From SAR324 cluster bacterium (GTDB lineage: Bacteria; SAR324; NAC60-12), in assembly GCA_028281495.1 (NCBI GenBank), contig JANQJU010000022.1, positions 62,001 to 126,000 on the forward strand: 64,000 nt of DNA. Direction: 5' to 3'. Under the pieces are notes generated by a model. It was not told the origin of the DNA, ran no database searches, and saw only the letters and a list, made by a program, of their open reading frames with translations. This document shows, in pieces, positions 25,735 through 34,893 of this stretch. Each line of letters opens with the position of its first letter. The first letter of the stretch is position 1. Position numbers and translations under genes: made by a program.

Positions 25735-27077
25735 ATCCAGAAACTCATTTCATTCCTGAATCGCATTTCACGACGTTATGTGAACGGCTCTTTGGAGAAT
25801 TGCAAAATGGCGAAGTCCTCTCTGCTGGAACGGGGGGGGAAACCAGTCAATTCATCCGTTTCAATCAAGCCAAAGTGCGACAAACCGGCAAGGCCGCTGA
25901 TCACTACGTGGTGCTTTCGTTGATGCACCAGCAACGGCAAGCGCAAGGTGGTATTCCCCTACAAGGCGAACTCGATGCCGATTGGCCAGAATTGCACCAA
26001 CTCCTCCAGAAGCTTCGTGAAGAAGTCCAGCAACTTCCAGAAGATCCGTACCTGATCCTTCCCCAAAATACAGGTTCTAGCCAGGAGCGTCATTCGGGAC
26101 GTTTATTAGCGACGGATGCTGTGGTTCCTGCCCTCCTTCCGGCAATGCAAGGCTTGGATTTATCGGGAATTTGGGCCTCTGGTTTTTTGTGTCAAGGCAG
26201 TGCCAATTCAGAAGGACAAACCCATTGGTTTGAAACCGAAACCTTCTGTTTGGATTACTCTGTGATCACTCCCAATGAAAAAATGGTCAAAACCACCTTC
26301 GCTGGAACCGAATGGGATCAAGCTGCCTACGAGGCCCAAATCCAGCAGTCTCGTGAACAGTTGAAGGTGATGGAACGCCCCCCCAAACGTCTGGAACCGG
26401 GGAACTATCGAACCTGCTTTGCTCCGGCAGCTGTGAAGGAATTTTTGTCTTTGTTCTCGTGGGGAGCGATCGGTGAAGCTTCGATTCAACAAGGCGCCAG
26501 TGCTTTGGGAAAGATGCGGAATGAAGGTCAAGTGCTTTCTCCATTGTTTCAGTTGAGCGAGGACTTTCGCAACGGCACGGTTCCCCGGTTCAATCATCAT
26601 GGTGAAATGGCCCCAGAATACCTCCCCTTGATCGTGGCTGGTCGCTTAGAAAACACGCTGATCAGTTCTCGAACTGCAAAAGAGTACGATCTGCCATCCA
26701 ACTTTGCTACAGACTATGAAGGCCTTCGGTCTCCGGTCATCTTGGCAGGACAATTGCCCGAAGAGCAAACCTTGTCTGCCTTGGACACAGGCCTCTATCT
26801 TTCCAATCTGCACTACCTCAATTGGAGCGACCGGATGGGGGGACGCATTACCGGAATGACCCGCTATGCTTGTTTTTGGGTAGAGCACGGTGAAATCGTA
26901 GCGCCTATTGAAAATATGCGTTTTGATGACAGTCTGTATCGTATTTTTGGCGATCAACTCGAAGCCGTGACCAACAAATCGCATTTTCTCCCCGAAGTGG
27001 ATACCTATGACGGGCGTCAGTTTGGCGGCTCGTACTGTCCGAGTCTATTGGTCAAAGAATTCACGTTAACGCTTTAA
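25731..27077 (+). CDS. TldE/PmbA-like partner of the TldD peptidase
   Basis: A 448-residue TldD/PmbA-family protein without a HExxxH motif, as expected of the non-catalytic partner subunit. Similar features are AGTGGETSQFIRFNQAKVRQTGKA near residue 30, then the later RISGMTRYACFWVEHGEIVAPIENMRFDDSL region (here RITGMTRYACFWVEHGE), characteristic of the C-terminal domain. Its ATG overlaps the tldD stop (ATGA) with GGAGG just upstream, showing tight coupling. A run of eight G at 25832-25839 sits early in the gene and could be slippage-prone. Together the pair likely forms the Tld peptidase. Sequence is far enough from E. coli PmbA that no symbol is given. Confidence 0.85.
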   Translation: MNPETHFIPESHFTTLCERLFGELQNGEVLSAGTGGETSQFIRFNQAKVRQTGKAADHYVVLSLMHQQRQAQGGIPLQGELDADWPELHQLLQKLREEVQQLPEDPYLILPQNTGSSQERHSGRLLATDAVVPALLPAMQGLDLSGIWASGFLCQGSANSEGQTHWFETETFCLDYSVITPNEKMVKTTFAGTEWDQAAYEAQIQQSREQLKVMERPPKRLEPGNYRTCFAPAAVKEFLSLFSWGAIGEASIQQGASALGKMRNEGQVLSPLFQLSEDFRNGTVPRFNHHGEMAPEYLPLIVAGRLENTLISSRTAKEYDLPSNFATDYEGLRSPVILAGQLPEEQTLSALDTGLYLSNLHYLNWSDRMGGRITGMTRYACFWVEHGEIVAPIENMRFDDSLYRIFGDQLEAVTNKSHFLPEVDTYDGRQFGGSYCPSLLVKEFTLTL

Positions 27078-27102
27078 TCGTCTCCATTCATAAGGAAATA
27101 AC

Positions 27103-28410
27103 ATGTCGAATCTTCCTGAATCACAAGCATCCCAACTTATTGAATTCATTGATGCCTCTCCCACTCCATTTCATGCAGTTCAGACCGTGGTAAATCGATT
27201 GAAAACCGCCCAATTTGTGGAACTCCAAGAAAGCGAGATTTGGGAGATGCAACCCGGAGGACGTTATTATGTGATCCGTGAAGATGCCACGATTGCTGCA
27301 TGGATCATGGGCCGTGTGGCTCCAGCCCTTGCGGGGCTTCAGATCATTGGTTGGCACACCGACAGTCCCAACTTACGAATCAAACCGAATCCTGAAGTCA
27401 CGACCTGTGGTTATCATCAAGTGGGTGTGGAAATGTACGGTGGCGTGCTTCTGACCACCTGGACCGACCGAGACCTGTCCTTAGCTGGGAGGGTTCTGGT
27501 GCAACAGGATCAAACGATTCGCAAACATTTTGTCAAAGTGGAACGGCCCTTATTGCGTATTCCCCAATTGGCCATCCATCTGAATCGAGAGGTCAACAAA
27601 ACGGGTTTGCTGTTGAATGCCCAAAAACACTTACCCCCCATATTGGCCTTGGAAACTGAAAACTCAAAACATCCCCTCAAAACCGTGCTGGCAGAAACCT
27701 TGGAAGTCGAACCAGATCAAATTCTAAATTACGACCTCAGTTTGTATGATCTGCAAAAATCGGGTTTATTGGGGGTGCATCAAGAATTTGTAATCGCTCC
27801 CCGATTGGATAACCTCTTTTCCGGTTTCTGTGCGTTGGAAGCGCTGGTTCATCTTTCTGAATCCTCGGCTGTTCCAGAAGCCACTTGCATGATCGTCGGA
27901 TTTGACAATGAGGAAATCGGCAGTCAAACCACACAGGGCGCTAAGTCGTCTTTTTTGCGACATGCCATCCAGCGGATCAATTCCGCGCATCCCGAATCTC
28001 ATGCTCAAGCGTATGAGAGATCTATCGCGCAATCCATGTTTATCTCCGCCGACATGGCCCATGCGGTCCATCCCAACTATCAGGATCAACACGAACCTCA
28101 GCATCACCCGAAAATGAATCAAGGTCCTGTGATCAAGGTCAACGTTCAAGGGGCGTATGCCACGAGCGGATTCTCCAGTGCCCATTTTGAATCCATTTGC
28201 CGTCAACGAGATATTCCCTTGCAGAAATTTGTCAATCGCACCGATCTGGCTTGTGGAAGCACGATTGGTCCGGTGGTTGCCAGTGGGTTGGGGTTACCGG
28301 TGGTGGATGTGGGGGCCGCGATGCTGTCGATGCACTCCATTCGGGAGATGTGTGGCAGCCAGGATGCTGACTACATGACACAGGCGTTTTGCGGTTTTTT
28401 TGAACAGTGA
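27103..28410 (+). CDS. M18 family aminopeptidase
   Basis: A 435-residue cytoplasmic zinc aminopeptidase of family M18, which removes acidic or neutral N-terminal residues and forms large tetrahedral assemblies. The first metal-binding histidine is in IIGWHTDSPNLRIK; VGVEMYGGVLLTTWTDRDLSLAG, FDNEEIGSQTTQGA (catalytic/metal glutamates) and ADMAHAVHPNY follow in the family order, and MHSIREMCG near the C-terminus gives the last histidine. AAGGA lies just before the ATG. It starts 25 bases after the PmbA-like gene, so the three peptidase genes form an operon for peptide turnover. E. coli has no close counterpart; the yeast Ape1/ApeB group is closest. Confidence 0.92.
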   Translation: MSNLPESQASQLIEFIDASPTPFHAVQTVVNRLKTAQFVELQESEIWEMQPGGRYYVIREDATIAAWIMGRVAPALAGLQIIGWHTDSPNLRIKPNPEVTTCGYHQVGVEMYGGVLLTTWTDRDLSLAGRVLVQQDQTIRKHFVKVERPLLRIPQLAIHLNREVNKTGLLLNAQKHLPPILALETENSKHPLKTVLAETLEVEPDQILNYDLSLYDLQKSGLLGVHQEFVIAPRLDNLFSGFCALEALVHLSESSAVPEATCMIVGFDNEEIGSQTTQGAKSSFLRHAIQRINSAHPESHAQAYERSIAQSMFISADMAHAVHPNYQDQHEPQHHPKMNQGPVIKVNVQGAYATSGFSSAHFESICRQRDIPLQKFVNRTDLACGSTIGPVVASGLGLPVVDVGAAMLSMHSIREMCGSQDADYMTQAFCGFFEQ

Positions 28411-28522
28411 TCTCTTTGGAATTTCCGTAAAATTGGCTCTTTGTCATTTTCTTCTAAAGTTTTCCTTCCATTTGACGATACCTCCTTAAAATACACAACA
28501 TTCCGCTTGTACAAAGCCGCTG

Positions 28523-28543
28523 CCCCACTTCCTTGGGGTGGGG
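28523..28543. terminator. Possible GC-rich hairpin after the peptidase operon
   Basis: CCCCAC (28523-28528) can pair with GTGGGG (28538-28543) around a 9-base loop, about 110 bases after the M18 stop. It is not followed directly by a T run, though the next 25 bases are T-rich. The surrounding 28411-28688 region is otherwise featureless. A weak call. Confidence 0.3.
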
Positions 28544-28688
28544 TAGAGAGCATTGTTATCTTTTCTTTTCCTCAGAATTGGGGCAAATTTGCCGCTTTTT
28601 TGGTAAATGGGCAGGTGAATGGACCAAGAAACACCACTGCTGGCGCGACATACGGTTCCAATCTGGTATGAGAAAAGGTACACTAACA

Positions 28689-28967
28689 GTGAATCAATTG
28701 GCTCATTTTAAGTTGAAGTTCGGCAGGAAGCGACGAACTTTTTTGCGAGTTGATAGGGTCGCATTCGGGGGGCGACCGGGGATGTTTATCAACACATGGC
28801 TTGTAGGGGAAGGCGTTGAGCTACAAGCTTTCTATCAGACAACCGGTATGCATGTTGCATTTCCTTGGCCTACAAAAGGCGTGGCGATTGATCACGCTTC
28901 AATCCGTTGCGAAGGATCGCGTGGGTTTACAGGACAGGGAAGTGGACCTATTCACACTCCACTATAA
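28689..28967 (+). CDS. Small hypothetical protein upstream of GT2 gene
   Basis: A possible 92-codon gene starting at GTG, with AAAGG about 11 bases upstream, and ending 8 bases before the GT2 start; its stop overlaps the GT2 ribosome site. The product (MNQLAHFKLKFGRKRRTFLRV...) is basic at the N-terminus, has no signal peptide or membrane segment, and matches no family I know. Codon use looks plausible rather than random, but the extended frame from 28533 shows no better start, so a non-coding interval remains possible. Confidence 0.3.
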   Translation: MNQLAHFKLKFGRKRRTFLRVDRVAFGGRPGMFINTWLVGEGVELQAFYQTTGMHVAFPWPTKGVAIDHASIRCEGSRGFTGQGSGPIHTPL

Positions 28968-28975
28968 GGAACGCA

Positions 28976-30115
28976 ATGAGCACGATTAAACTGTCCGTGG
29001 TTATTCCCACCTACAACAGTGCCCCATTGATTCTTCGCTGTCTGGAATCCTTAGAACAGCAAACCTCACGAAAAGCCGAATTTGAAGTCATTGTTGTGGA
29101 TGACGGATCCACCGATGACACGGTGCGCGTGCTTCAAGACTATCTTCGCCAAACCTCCCTGCAATTGCATGTCCTGCATCCACCGCACGCGGGTCCGGCC
29201 CAAGCTCGGAATCATGGAATTGCGGTTTCTCAATCCGACTGGATTGCCTTTTTGGATGCTGACATTGTGACCGGTCCCGATTGGGTGAATCGTGCGTTGG
29301 AATTGGTGGAGAACCACCCCTTTGTTGGCGGTTTCGAAGGCTGCACTCGGATTGGTGAAGTGGAAAAAGTCACTCCGTTCACCCATCAAATGTGCAATCC
29401 TCACGGCGGTCGGTATCCCACCTGCAACCTAATTTTGCGCAAGCAGCTTTGCCATTTTTACCCTAAGTATGAAATCCCATTCCGCGAAGATACTGATTTG
29501 GCTTTTTCCGTTTTGGAATCCGGTTATGAGATTCGATTCGATGCCAGCCTTGTCGCTTACCACCCGCCATTGCATCCTAATTACAAACGCCCTCTTCGTG
29601 ACGCCATGCGTTATTATTACGATGGCTTGCTGGAACGGCGCTTTCCCCATCGTTATCGACATGATGTGGATGTCCACTATCTCGCTGGGATGCGTTTCCC
29701 TCATCTGCGACGAAAAATTTATGCAACCTTTGGTATTTCACAACTCTTGTTCCTGTTTGCGCTCATGCTGAACACTGTTCCTGCAACGGTCAGTATGGCT
29801 TTAGGAGTGTTTCATCTGATTGCATATGGGGTGGTGCTGCTTGTTCATTTGAACAAGGTGCAATATTCGTATTTACGGATATGGGATGGCGTGGTGCTTT
29901 GTGGAGTTGCTTATGTGGTGCCGTGGATTTTGCAAGTGCAACGCTGGCGTGGCCTCTGGGATTTTCGCGATGAACCCCTCTTTTCACGAGAAACGTGGCC
30001 ACCACCGCAGCATCCAGCCAGTAACCGTTCAGCAGCTTCTAAAGTGATTCCGCTTCGAGCACGCTCCCGTCAAACCCAGCCCACACTTGCTAACGACAAA
30101 CGCCAAAAATTGTGA
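28976..30115 (+). CDS. Family 2 glycosyltransferase
   Basis: A 379-residue GT-A glycosyltransferase. The N-terminal catalytic domain carries the nucleotide motif VVIPTYNS and IVVDDGSTDDT, the DxD-type metal motif FLDADIV and an acceptor-binding FREDTDLAFSVLESGYEI (ED box). Three or four hydrophobic helices around residues 250-330 place the C-terminus in the membrane, as in undecaprenyl-linked glycan synthesis enzymes, so it probably works at the inner face of the membrane. The start is set by AAGGA before the ATG at 28976; the open frame runs 23 codons further without a ribosome site. It heads a run with a TPR protein, hydrolase, TMTC-like enzyme and sulfotransferase, suggesting surface glycan assembly. 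Confidence 0.92.
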   Translation: MSTIKLSVVIPTYNSAPLILRCLESLEQQTSRKAEFEVIVVDDGSTDDTVRVLQDYLRQTSLQLHVLHPPHAGPAQARNHGIAVSQSDWIAFLDADIVTGPDWVNRALELVENHPFVGGFEGCTRIGEVEKVTPFTHQMCNPHGGRYPTCNLILRKQLCHFYPKYEIPFREDTDLAFSVLESGYEIRFDASLVAYHPPLHPNYKRPLRDAMRYYYDGLLERRFPHRYRHDVDVHYLAGMRFPHLRRKIYATFGISQLLFLFALMLNTVPATVSMALGVFHLIAYGVVLLVHLNKVQYSYLRIWDGVVLCGVAYVVPWILQVQRWRGLWDFRDEPLFSRETWPPPQHPASNRSAASKVIPLRARSRQTQPTLANDKRQKL

Positions 30116-30468
30116 TGCAAGGACTTCCGACTTGGCCTTTGATTTCGGTAATCTTCCTCACCGTGTTAACGGGGGGAGAAACTATCAGAGCTGAAAATCC
30201 GAGGCTGAAAGCTGAAGTCCATTTCCAACGTGGCAATGTGTTTCTGAGGACGGATCAATTCCCCAAAGCCATTGCAGCTTATACGCTGGCTATCCAAGCC
30301 TACCCCCAATTTGCAACAGCCTACCACAAGCGAGGAACAGCCCACTATTTCTCAGACAACCACCCTGCTGCTTGCCTCGACTGGAAACGCGCCTGCGATC
30401 TCGGGCACGAATGCATGGCCTGGAATTTTGGAATCTATGAGGAGATTTGCAAAAAAGATTCGCAGTAA
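30115..30468 (+). CDS. Small exported TPR protein
   Basis: A 117-residue protein with a signal peptide of about 27 residues (LISVIFLTVLTGG core, ending near IRAEN). Two tetratricopeptide units follow (EVHFQRGNVFLRTDQFPKAIAAY and ATAYHKRGTAHYFSDNHPAA). The C-terminus CLDWKRACDLGHECMAWNF repeats the closing motif of the TMTC-like protein at 32225. Its ATG overlaps the GT2 stop by one base (TGATG), so it is coupled to it. It probably acts in the periplasm as a protein-protein scaffold for the glycan system; that is inference from context. Confidence 0.8.
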   Translation: MQGLPTWPLISVIFLTVLTGGETIRAENPRLKAEVHFQRGNVFLRTDQFPKAIAAYTLAIQAYPQFATAYHKRGTAHYFSDNHPAACLDWKRACDLGHECMAWNFGIYEEICKKDSQ

Positions 30469-30529
30469 GCCCATTCATGACCAATGTTCAAAATAAATAA
30501 ACACCTATCTAAAAAGAAAACGGGTTCTT

Positions 30530-31378
30530 ATGAGCAATGTTATGGAAGAAATCACGATTGAAACTCCAGCCTTACAATTTGCGGCAAAAGCCTGGGGTCC
30601 TAAAGATGGTCAACCTTTTCTTGCACTGCATGGATGGTTGGACAATTGCGCCAGTTTCACGCCCTTGGCATCCCGACTGAAACATTGCCGAGTGATTGCT
30701 TTGGACTTTGCAGGGCATGGATGGTCCCAACATCGTCCGGCGGGAGTGTCATACCATTTTATTGACATGGTGGCTGATGGGTTTGCCGTCGCGAATGCCT
30801 TGGGTTGGGAGCGTTTTGGTGTGATAGGGCATTCGATGGGAGCAGGCGTGGCAGCGCTGATGGCAGGGACCGAGCCCGAACGAATCACGCACACCATTTT
30901 GATCGAAGGTATTGGACCCGCGACTGATGAGGTGACGGATGCCCCAACAACGCTTTCTCAGGCCATTCGACAGATGCAATCTGTTCAAAACAAAAAGCAA
31001 TCGTCACATGCCAGTTTGGAAGAAGCGGTCAAGGTTCGTTTGCTCGCGGGAAAAGTAAAAGAATCCTCAGCTCGGCTGCTTGTCGAACGTGGCACACACA
31101 CCGATCCAGATGGCATCTCGTGGCGTCGGGACCCCCGTTTAACTCTCACCTCTCGTTTGCGTTTGACTGAAACGCAAGTTCTCGCCTTTTTGGAAAACAT
31201 TGAGTCCCCTGTCTTGGTGATACGGGCAAACCCTGGCATGCGATTCAATGAAACCCTACTGCAAAACCGTTGCAGTCGTATCGCCCAATTGCAAAAAATT
31301 GTGATTCCTGGAGGGCATCATTTGCATTTGGATGACCCCGCTCCCGTTGCAAACGCCATTCAAGATTTTTTATCATAG
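30530..31378 (+). CDS. Alpha/beta-fold hydrolase
   Basis: A 282-residue cytoplasmic alpha/beta hydrolase. LALHGWLDNCASF supplies the oxyanion HG pattern, GHSMGAGVAALMA the nucleophile elbow (serine in GHSMG), and GGHHLHLDDP the catalytic histidine near the C-terminus; the acid is probably in the VLVIRANPG region. It resembles the large MhpC/SEH-like group and the substrate cannot be told. Start chosen at 30530, with a second ATG at 30542 possible; ribosome site weak. It ends convergently with the 2H phosphoesterase gene, overlapping by 6 bases. Confidence 0.88.
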   Translation: MSNVMEEITIETPALQFAAKAWGPKDGQPFLALHGWLDNCASFTPLASRLKHCRVIALDFAGHGWSQHRPAGVSYHFIDMVADGFAVANALGWERFGVIGHSMGAGVAALMAGTEPERITHTILIEGIGPATDEVTDAPTTLSQAIRQMQSVQNKKQSSHASLEEAVKVRLLAGKVKESSARLLVERGTHTDPDGISWRRDPRLTLTSRLRLTETQVLAFLENIESPVLVIRANPGMRFNETLLQNRCSRIAQLQKIVIPGGHHLHLDDPAPVANAIQDFLS

Positions 31379-32119
31379 AGCTTGGACTAGCTGATACTCG
31401 GCCAGTAGTTTGACTTTCTCGGGGGACATATACCAATCGTTGAACACAAATTGAATGGCCTTGACGTGGGTTGTGCCAAAATCAAAATCCCGCCACGGTT
31501 GGAGGTATTCCAGGAAGGCAGCACCATTGCTCAACGGTTGAGTAAAACGCATTAAGGTGCAATGGGCCAACCGGATACGGTAACGCTGATCTAAGGTATC
31601 GCCCAATTGGTGTTCATGCAGGACGGCCCTCAATCGATCTCGTATTCGGTTCAGTTGATCGGCTTCCGGAAATCCTTGCGCCATCACACAACTGCGCGTG
31701 GCTGTAATTCCGCGAACTTGGATGGTGATGGGATCCATCTGGACAAAAGTTTCTTTCAACACCGAGTAATACCGGGGAATACGAGCTTGATAGCTAGCCC
31801 ATTGCGGGCTGCCTGTGATCAATGTCAGTACTGTGAAATGGAATGACTCCGGATGATAATAATGTTGGTTGGGTTCAAAATCGGGCATTCCTTTGAGAAA
31901 TCGTTGAAACTCTTGTTGAACTTCCGCAGAAGGCCGGGCAATGAGTGTCCAGCCATAGCGAGAATCGACGGAACGGCCAGACAAATGAGGATCCCCTTCA
32001 ATGTTGCCCTGAGACAAACTGGGGTGGGCTTCTTGCCACATTTGGTCATACATGGTTTGAAGAGAGGGAATAGACATAATCGAACTTTTTTGCTTTTTGA
32101 TTATTTCGTGACGACTCAT
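31373..32119 (-). CDS. 2H phosphoesterase (2'-5' RNA ligase-like) protein
   Basis: A soluble protein of 248 residues (or 234 if the ATG at 32077 is used). It carries the two HxT motifs that define the 2H phosphodiesterase superfamily, H94-F-T96 (SFHFTVLTL) and H186-C-T188 (LAHCTLMRF), with the expected spacing. Members cleave or ligate 2'-5' or cyclic phosphodiesters in RNA or small nucleotides. Neither start has a good ribosome site. The gene lies alone on the minus strand inside a plus-strand run and overlaps the hydrolase end by 6 bases. Cellular substrate unknown. Confidence 0.8.
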   Translation of the reverse strand: MSRHEIIKKQKSSIMSIPSLQTMYDQMWQEAHPSLSQGNIEGDPHLSGRSVDSRYGWTLIARPSAEVQQEFQRFLKGMPDFEPNQHYYHPESFHFTVLTLITGSPQWASYQARIPRYYSVLKETFVQMDPITIQVRGITATRSCVMAQGFPEADQLNRIRDRLRAVLHEHQLGDTLDQRYRIRLAHCTLMRFTQPLSNGAAFLEYLQPWRDFDFGTTHVKAIQFVFNDWYMSPEKVKLLAEYQLVQAL

Positions 32120-32224
32120 ATAAGAGCTATACGCATCGTCTATACCAAGAACAAGTAAGAACCCTTTATTGTGATTCCCTCAACATTACTGTTCTTCACA
32201 ATTGAAACCTAGTTTAGCAAGTCC

Positions 32225-33988
32225 ATGAAATCCCTGCCCTGGAATGCCTTCCGATGGCTGTTCATCCTCATTGTTCCAGTTCTTTTGTACGCTCCGACCT
32301 ATGACGCCGAATACATTTTTGATGATGGGCTGTTCTTTACGACAGATCCTGTCATGACGGATCCTCAAGGTCTGGCTCGCATTTGGTGGAATCCTACGGA
32401 CAACAACGGGGCTTGGCCCTATATTCCAATCACTCGGACGACCTTTTGGATCGAAGCCCAATTGACCGAATTTTCTCCAGCAGTCTCACATGGAATCAAC
32501 GTGCTGCTGCATGGGGTGGCAGCAATTTTGTTGTGGCAGGCGTTGGTTTGTTTTCGGGTGCGTTATGCTTGGTTTCTAGGACTCTTGTTTGCGGTGCATC
32601 CGGTGTATGTGCAGTCCGTGGCGTGGGTGGCTGAGCGGAAAAATGGGGTATCGGGTCTGTTTTATATTCTGGCTTTGTGGAGCTATGTCTATTTCGATCA
32701 GCAGCGTGAAAAACGGTGGTATGTAGCGGCATTGCTATTGTTTATCGCGGCTTTGCTCAGCAAAACATCCACGATCATGTTTCCAGTCGTTGCGATCTTT
32801 GCCTGTGTGTGGTTGCGTCCTCCGTGGAAACCCAAAGATGCCTTGTGGCTGATTCCCTTTTTTGGAGTGGCTTTGATTGCAGCCTATAGCCGGGTTTGGT
32901 TTGAAGTGAATTCATTTGGTGCCCAAGGCAGTTTGTACACGCACGGTTTCTTGGAACGTTTGCTCATCGCAGGGCACATTCCCTTTTTCTATCTGAGCAA
33001 ATTCGTAGTGCCGTTCCCGTTGGCCTTTACTTATGAACGATGGTCCATTCCCCAAGATACACTTGCATCGTATGTGCCGCTCCTGAGTATTGGTTTGGTT
33101 GCAGCCGTGTTGATCTGGAAATATCGCACGTGGGGACGTTCTAGTTTTTTGGCTTTGGGAGCGTTTTTGGTGGCATTGTTCCCGGTACTGGGTTTTTTCA
33201 ACAATTCGTGGACCCAGTATTCTTTTGTCTCCGACCACTGGGTGCATCTGCCAAGTTTATCCATACTGATCGCAGTGGGAATTGGACTAGGAGACTTCGT
33301 ACAAAAAATCGCGGTTCGCCATGGAAGACAAACCATGGCTGGGGTGTTGGGGGGGGGCGTTATTCTAACTTTAGGAACGCTGACCTGGAAACAAACTCAT
33401 ATTTACCAGGACTTGGAAGCCTTGTGGCTCGACACGGTGGCAAAGACCCCCAGTTCGTTATTGGCTCACAACAACTTAGGAGTGATTTACGCATCGCGTC
33501 AGGAATACGAAAAAGCATTGCATAGTTTCAATATCGTGATCGAAAACCGGTTTGGTGGCCTGGATGCTTATAACAATCGAGGTATCTTGCATTTTCAAAT
33601 GCAGCAGTATGATCGAGCGATTGCCGATTTCACGACCGCGATCCAAGTCAATCCGGCCCCTCAGTATTGGGTCAATCGAGGCAAGGCCTATTTGTTTCTT
33701 GGACAGAATGAGACTGCCTATCAGGATTTTAGTTTAGCCATTCAAGTCGATCCGCAGTTGCCAACGGCGTTTTATTATCGAGGACTCGCTGCGTATGAAT
33801 TACAAAACATTCCTCAAGCCGAACAAGATCTCTCTCGCAGCCTAGAGCTCCAGCCCGACTTTCGTGATGCCTACAATGCACGGGGAGAGCTGTATCGGAA
33901 TTTTCAGCGTTTGGATTTGGCGTGTCGCGATTGGAAACAAGCGTGTCAATTGGGGGATTGTGGGTATGCTCAGCAGCATTGTCGGTGA
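32225..33988 (+). CDS. TMTC-like membrane glycosyltransferase with TPR domain
   Basis: A 587-residue protein. The first about 395 residues hold roughly ten transmembrane helices and resemble GT-C O-mannosyltransferases of the TMTC/DUF1736 kind, with the early acidic loop DAEYIFDDGLFFTTDP, typical of dolichyl- or polyprenyl-phosphate-sugar users. The C-terminal about 190 residues contain about five TPR units (LAHNNLGVIYASRQEYEKAL onward) and end with ACRDWKQACQLGDCGYAQQHC. It probably glycosylates exported proteins on the periplasmic side, with the TPR arm recruiting substrate. A nine-G run at 33349-33357 lies in the coding frame. The small TPR gene at 30115 shares its C-terminal motif. Confidence 0.82.
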   Translation: MKSLPWNAFRWLFILIVPVLLYAPTYDAEYIFDDGLFFTTDPVMTDPQGLARIWWNPTDNNGAWPYIPITRTTFWIEAQLTEFSPAVSHGINVLLHGVAAILLWQALVCFRVRYAWFLGLLFAVHPVYVQSVAWVAERKNGVSGLFYILALWSYVYFDQQREKRWYVAALLLFIAALLSKTSTIMFPVVAIFACVWLRPPWKPKDALWLIPFFGVALIAAYSRVWFEVNSFGAQGSLYTHGFLERLLIAGHIPFFYLSKFVVPFPLAFTYERWSIPQDTLASYVPLLSIGLVAAVLIWKYRTWGRSSFLALGAFLVALFPVLGFFNNSWTQYSFVSDHWVHLPSLSILIAVGIGLGDFVQKIAVRHGRQTMAGVLGGGVILTLGTLTWKQTHIYQDLEALWLDTVAKTPSSLLAHNNLGVIYASRQEYEKALHSFNIVIENRFGGLDAYNNRGILHFQMQQYDRAIADFTTAIQVNPAPQYWVNRGKAYLFLGQNETAYQDFSLAIQVDPQLPTAFYYRGLAAYELQNIPQAEQDLSRSLELQPDFRDAYNARGELYRNFQRLDLACRDWKQACQLGDCGYAQQHCR

Positions 33989-34074
33989 AGCAATGTCTCC
34001 CTTTTCGTCTTGCAGATTCTGCGGCCGAGTACTAGGTATCCCGCATGAATCCTGTAGTGATATGAAAGAGTTAC

Positions 34075-34893
34075 ATGTTTTTTTTTAGCAATACTCAAAA
34101 ACAAAAAGAGCGTGCCCAATGGTTGGCCGATTTACGTCCCGTGGTCTTGATGGGGCGTGGACATTCCGGCACACGAGTCCTGTCTCGTGTATGTACAGCG
34201 TTGGGGTTGAATTTGGGAGCTAGTGATACGCTCGCAACAGGTGATGCCGACGATCAAATCTTCACCCAACAAATCAAGAAAGTTGCCACCAATAATGTGG
34301 CCACCACCGCTCCACAGGCCTTGCAAGAACGCGATTTGGTGGAATTCCAGCAGGCCGTGGCAGGATACTACGAACGATTGGGACGACCGGATCAGCAATG
34401 GGGGTGGAAGTTTCCCGAAACCTATTTGATTGCCCCTTACATTGCCAAAACCTTTCCCCAAGCCCGTTACATTCATTTGGTTCGGGATGGGCGAGACATC
34501 GCCTTCAAACGACACCTCACCGACGATCCCCAACGGACGCTCGGCTGGAAACTGTTAAGCTATTGCGGAGCCTTGCATCTGCCACACTATTTGCAAGCAG
34601 GCATTTCTTGGGCCTTTCAGGTCGATAACTTTGACCGCTTTCGTTCCACGGTACCAACGGGACAGATCTTGGATGTAACATTTGAAGATCTGTGTCTACA
34701 TTCTCAACAGGTGGCCCACCACATCGGGGACTTTTTTGACCTTCCGTTCACCCAAGCTTGTGAGCAATACATTGCCGAAAAAATCAACACCAAGAAGGTC
34801 GCCCAGTATCAAGAAAATGATCCCGAACAAGTTCGGCAAGTCGAAGCTCGGATCGCAAGCACTTTGAAACGTTACGCCTATCTTGGATCATGA
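34075..34893 (+). CDS. PAPS-type sulfotransferase
   Basis: A 272-residue sulfotransferase-family protein that transfers sulfate from PAPS. The 5'-phosphosulfate loop is LMGRGHSGTRVL (about 25-36), and the 3'-phosphate motif is YIHLVRDGRDIAFK, including the usual R-D-G-R-D. The C-terminus (FEDLCLHSQQV...) matches the general Sulfotransfer_1/3 pattern. A GAAAGAG sequence precedes the ATG, which is followed by nine T (34078-34086) encoding FFF, a homopolymer where slippage would shift the frame at once. It overlaps the DsbA-like gene by ATGA. Context suggests it sulfates a surface glycan made by the neighbouring genes. Confidence 0.85.
   Translation: MFFFSNTQKQKERAQWLADLRPVVLMGRGHSGTRVLSRVCTALGLNLGASDTLATGDADDQIFTQQIKKVATNNVATTAPQALQERDLVEFQQAVAGYYERLGRPDQQWGWKFPETYLIAPYIAKTFPQARYIHLVRDGRDIAFKRHLTDDPQRTLGWKLLSYCGALHLPHYLQAGISWAFQVDNFDRFRSTVPTGQILDVTFEDLCLHSQQVAHHIGDFFDLPFTQACEQYIAEKINTKKVAQYQENDPEQVRQVEARIASTLKRYAYLGS

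Noticed and set aside
32496..32732. Antisense frame inside the TMTC-like gene
   Set aside because: Basic, low-complexity product without start signals; the plus strand carries a coherent membrane protein.
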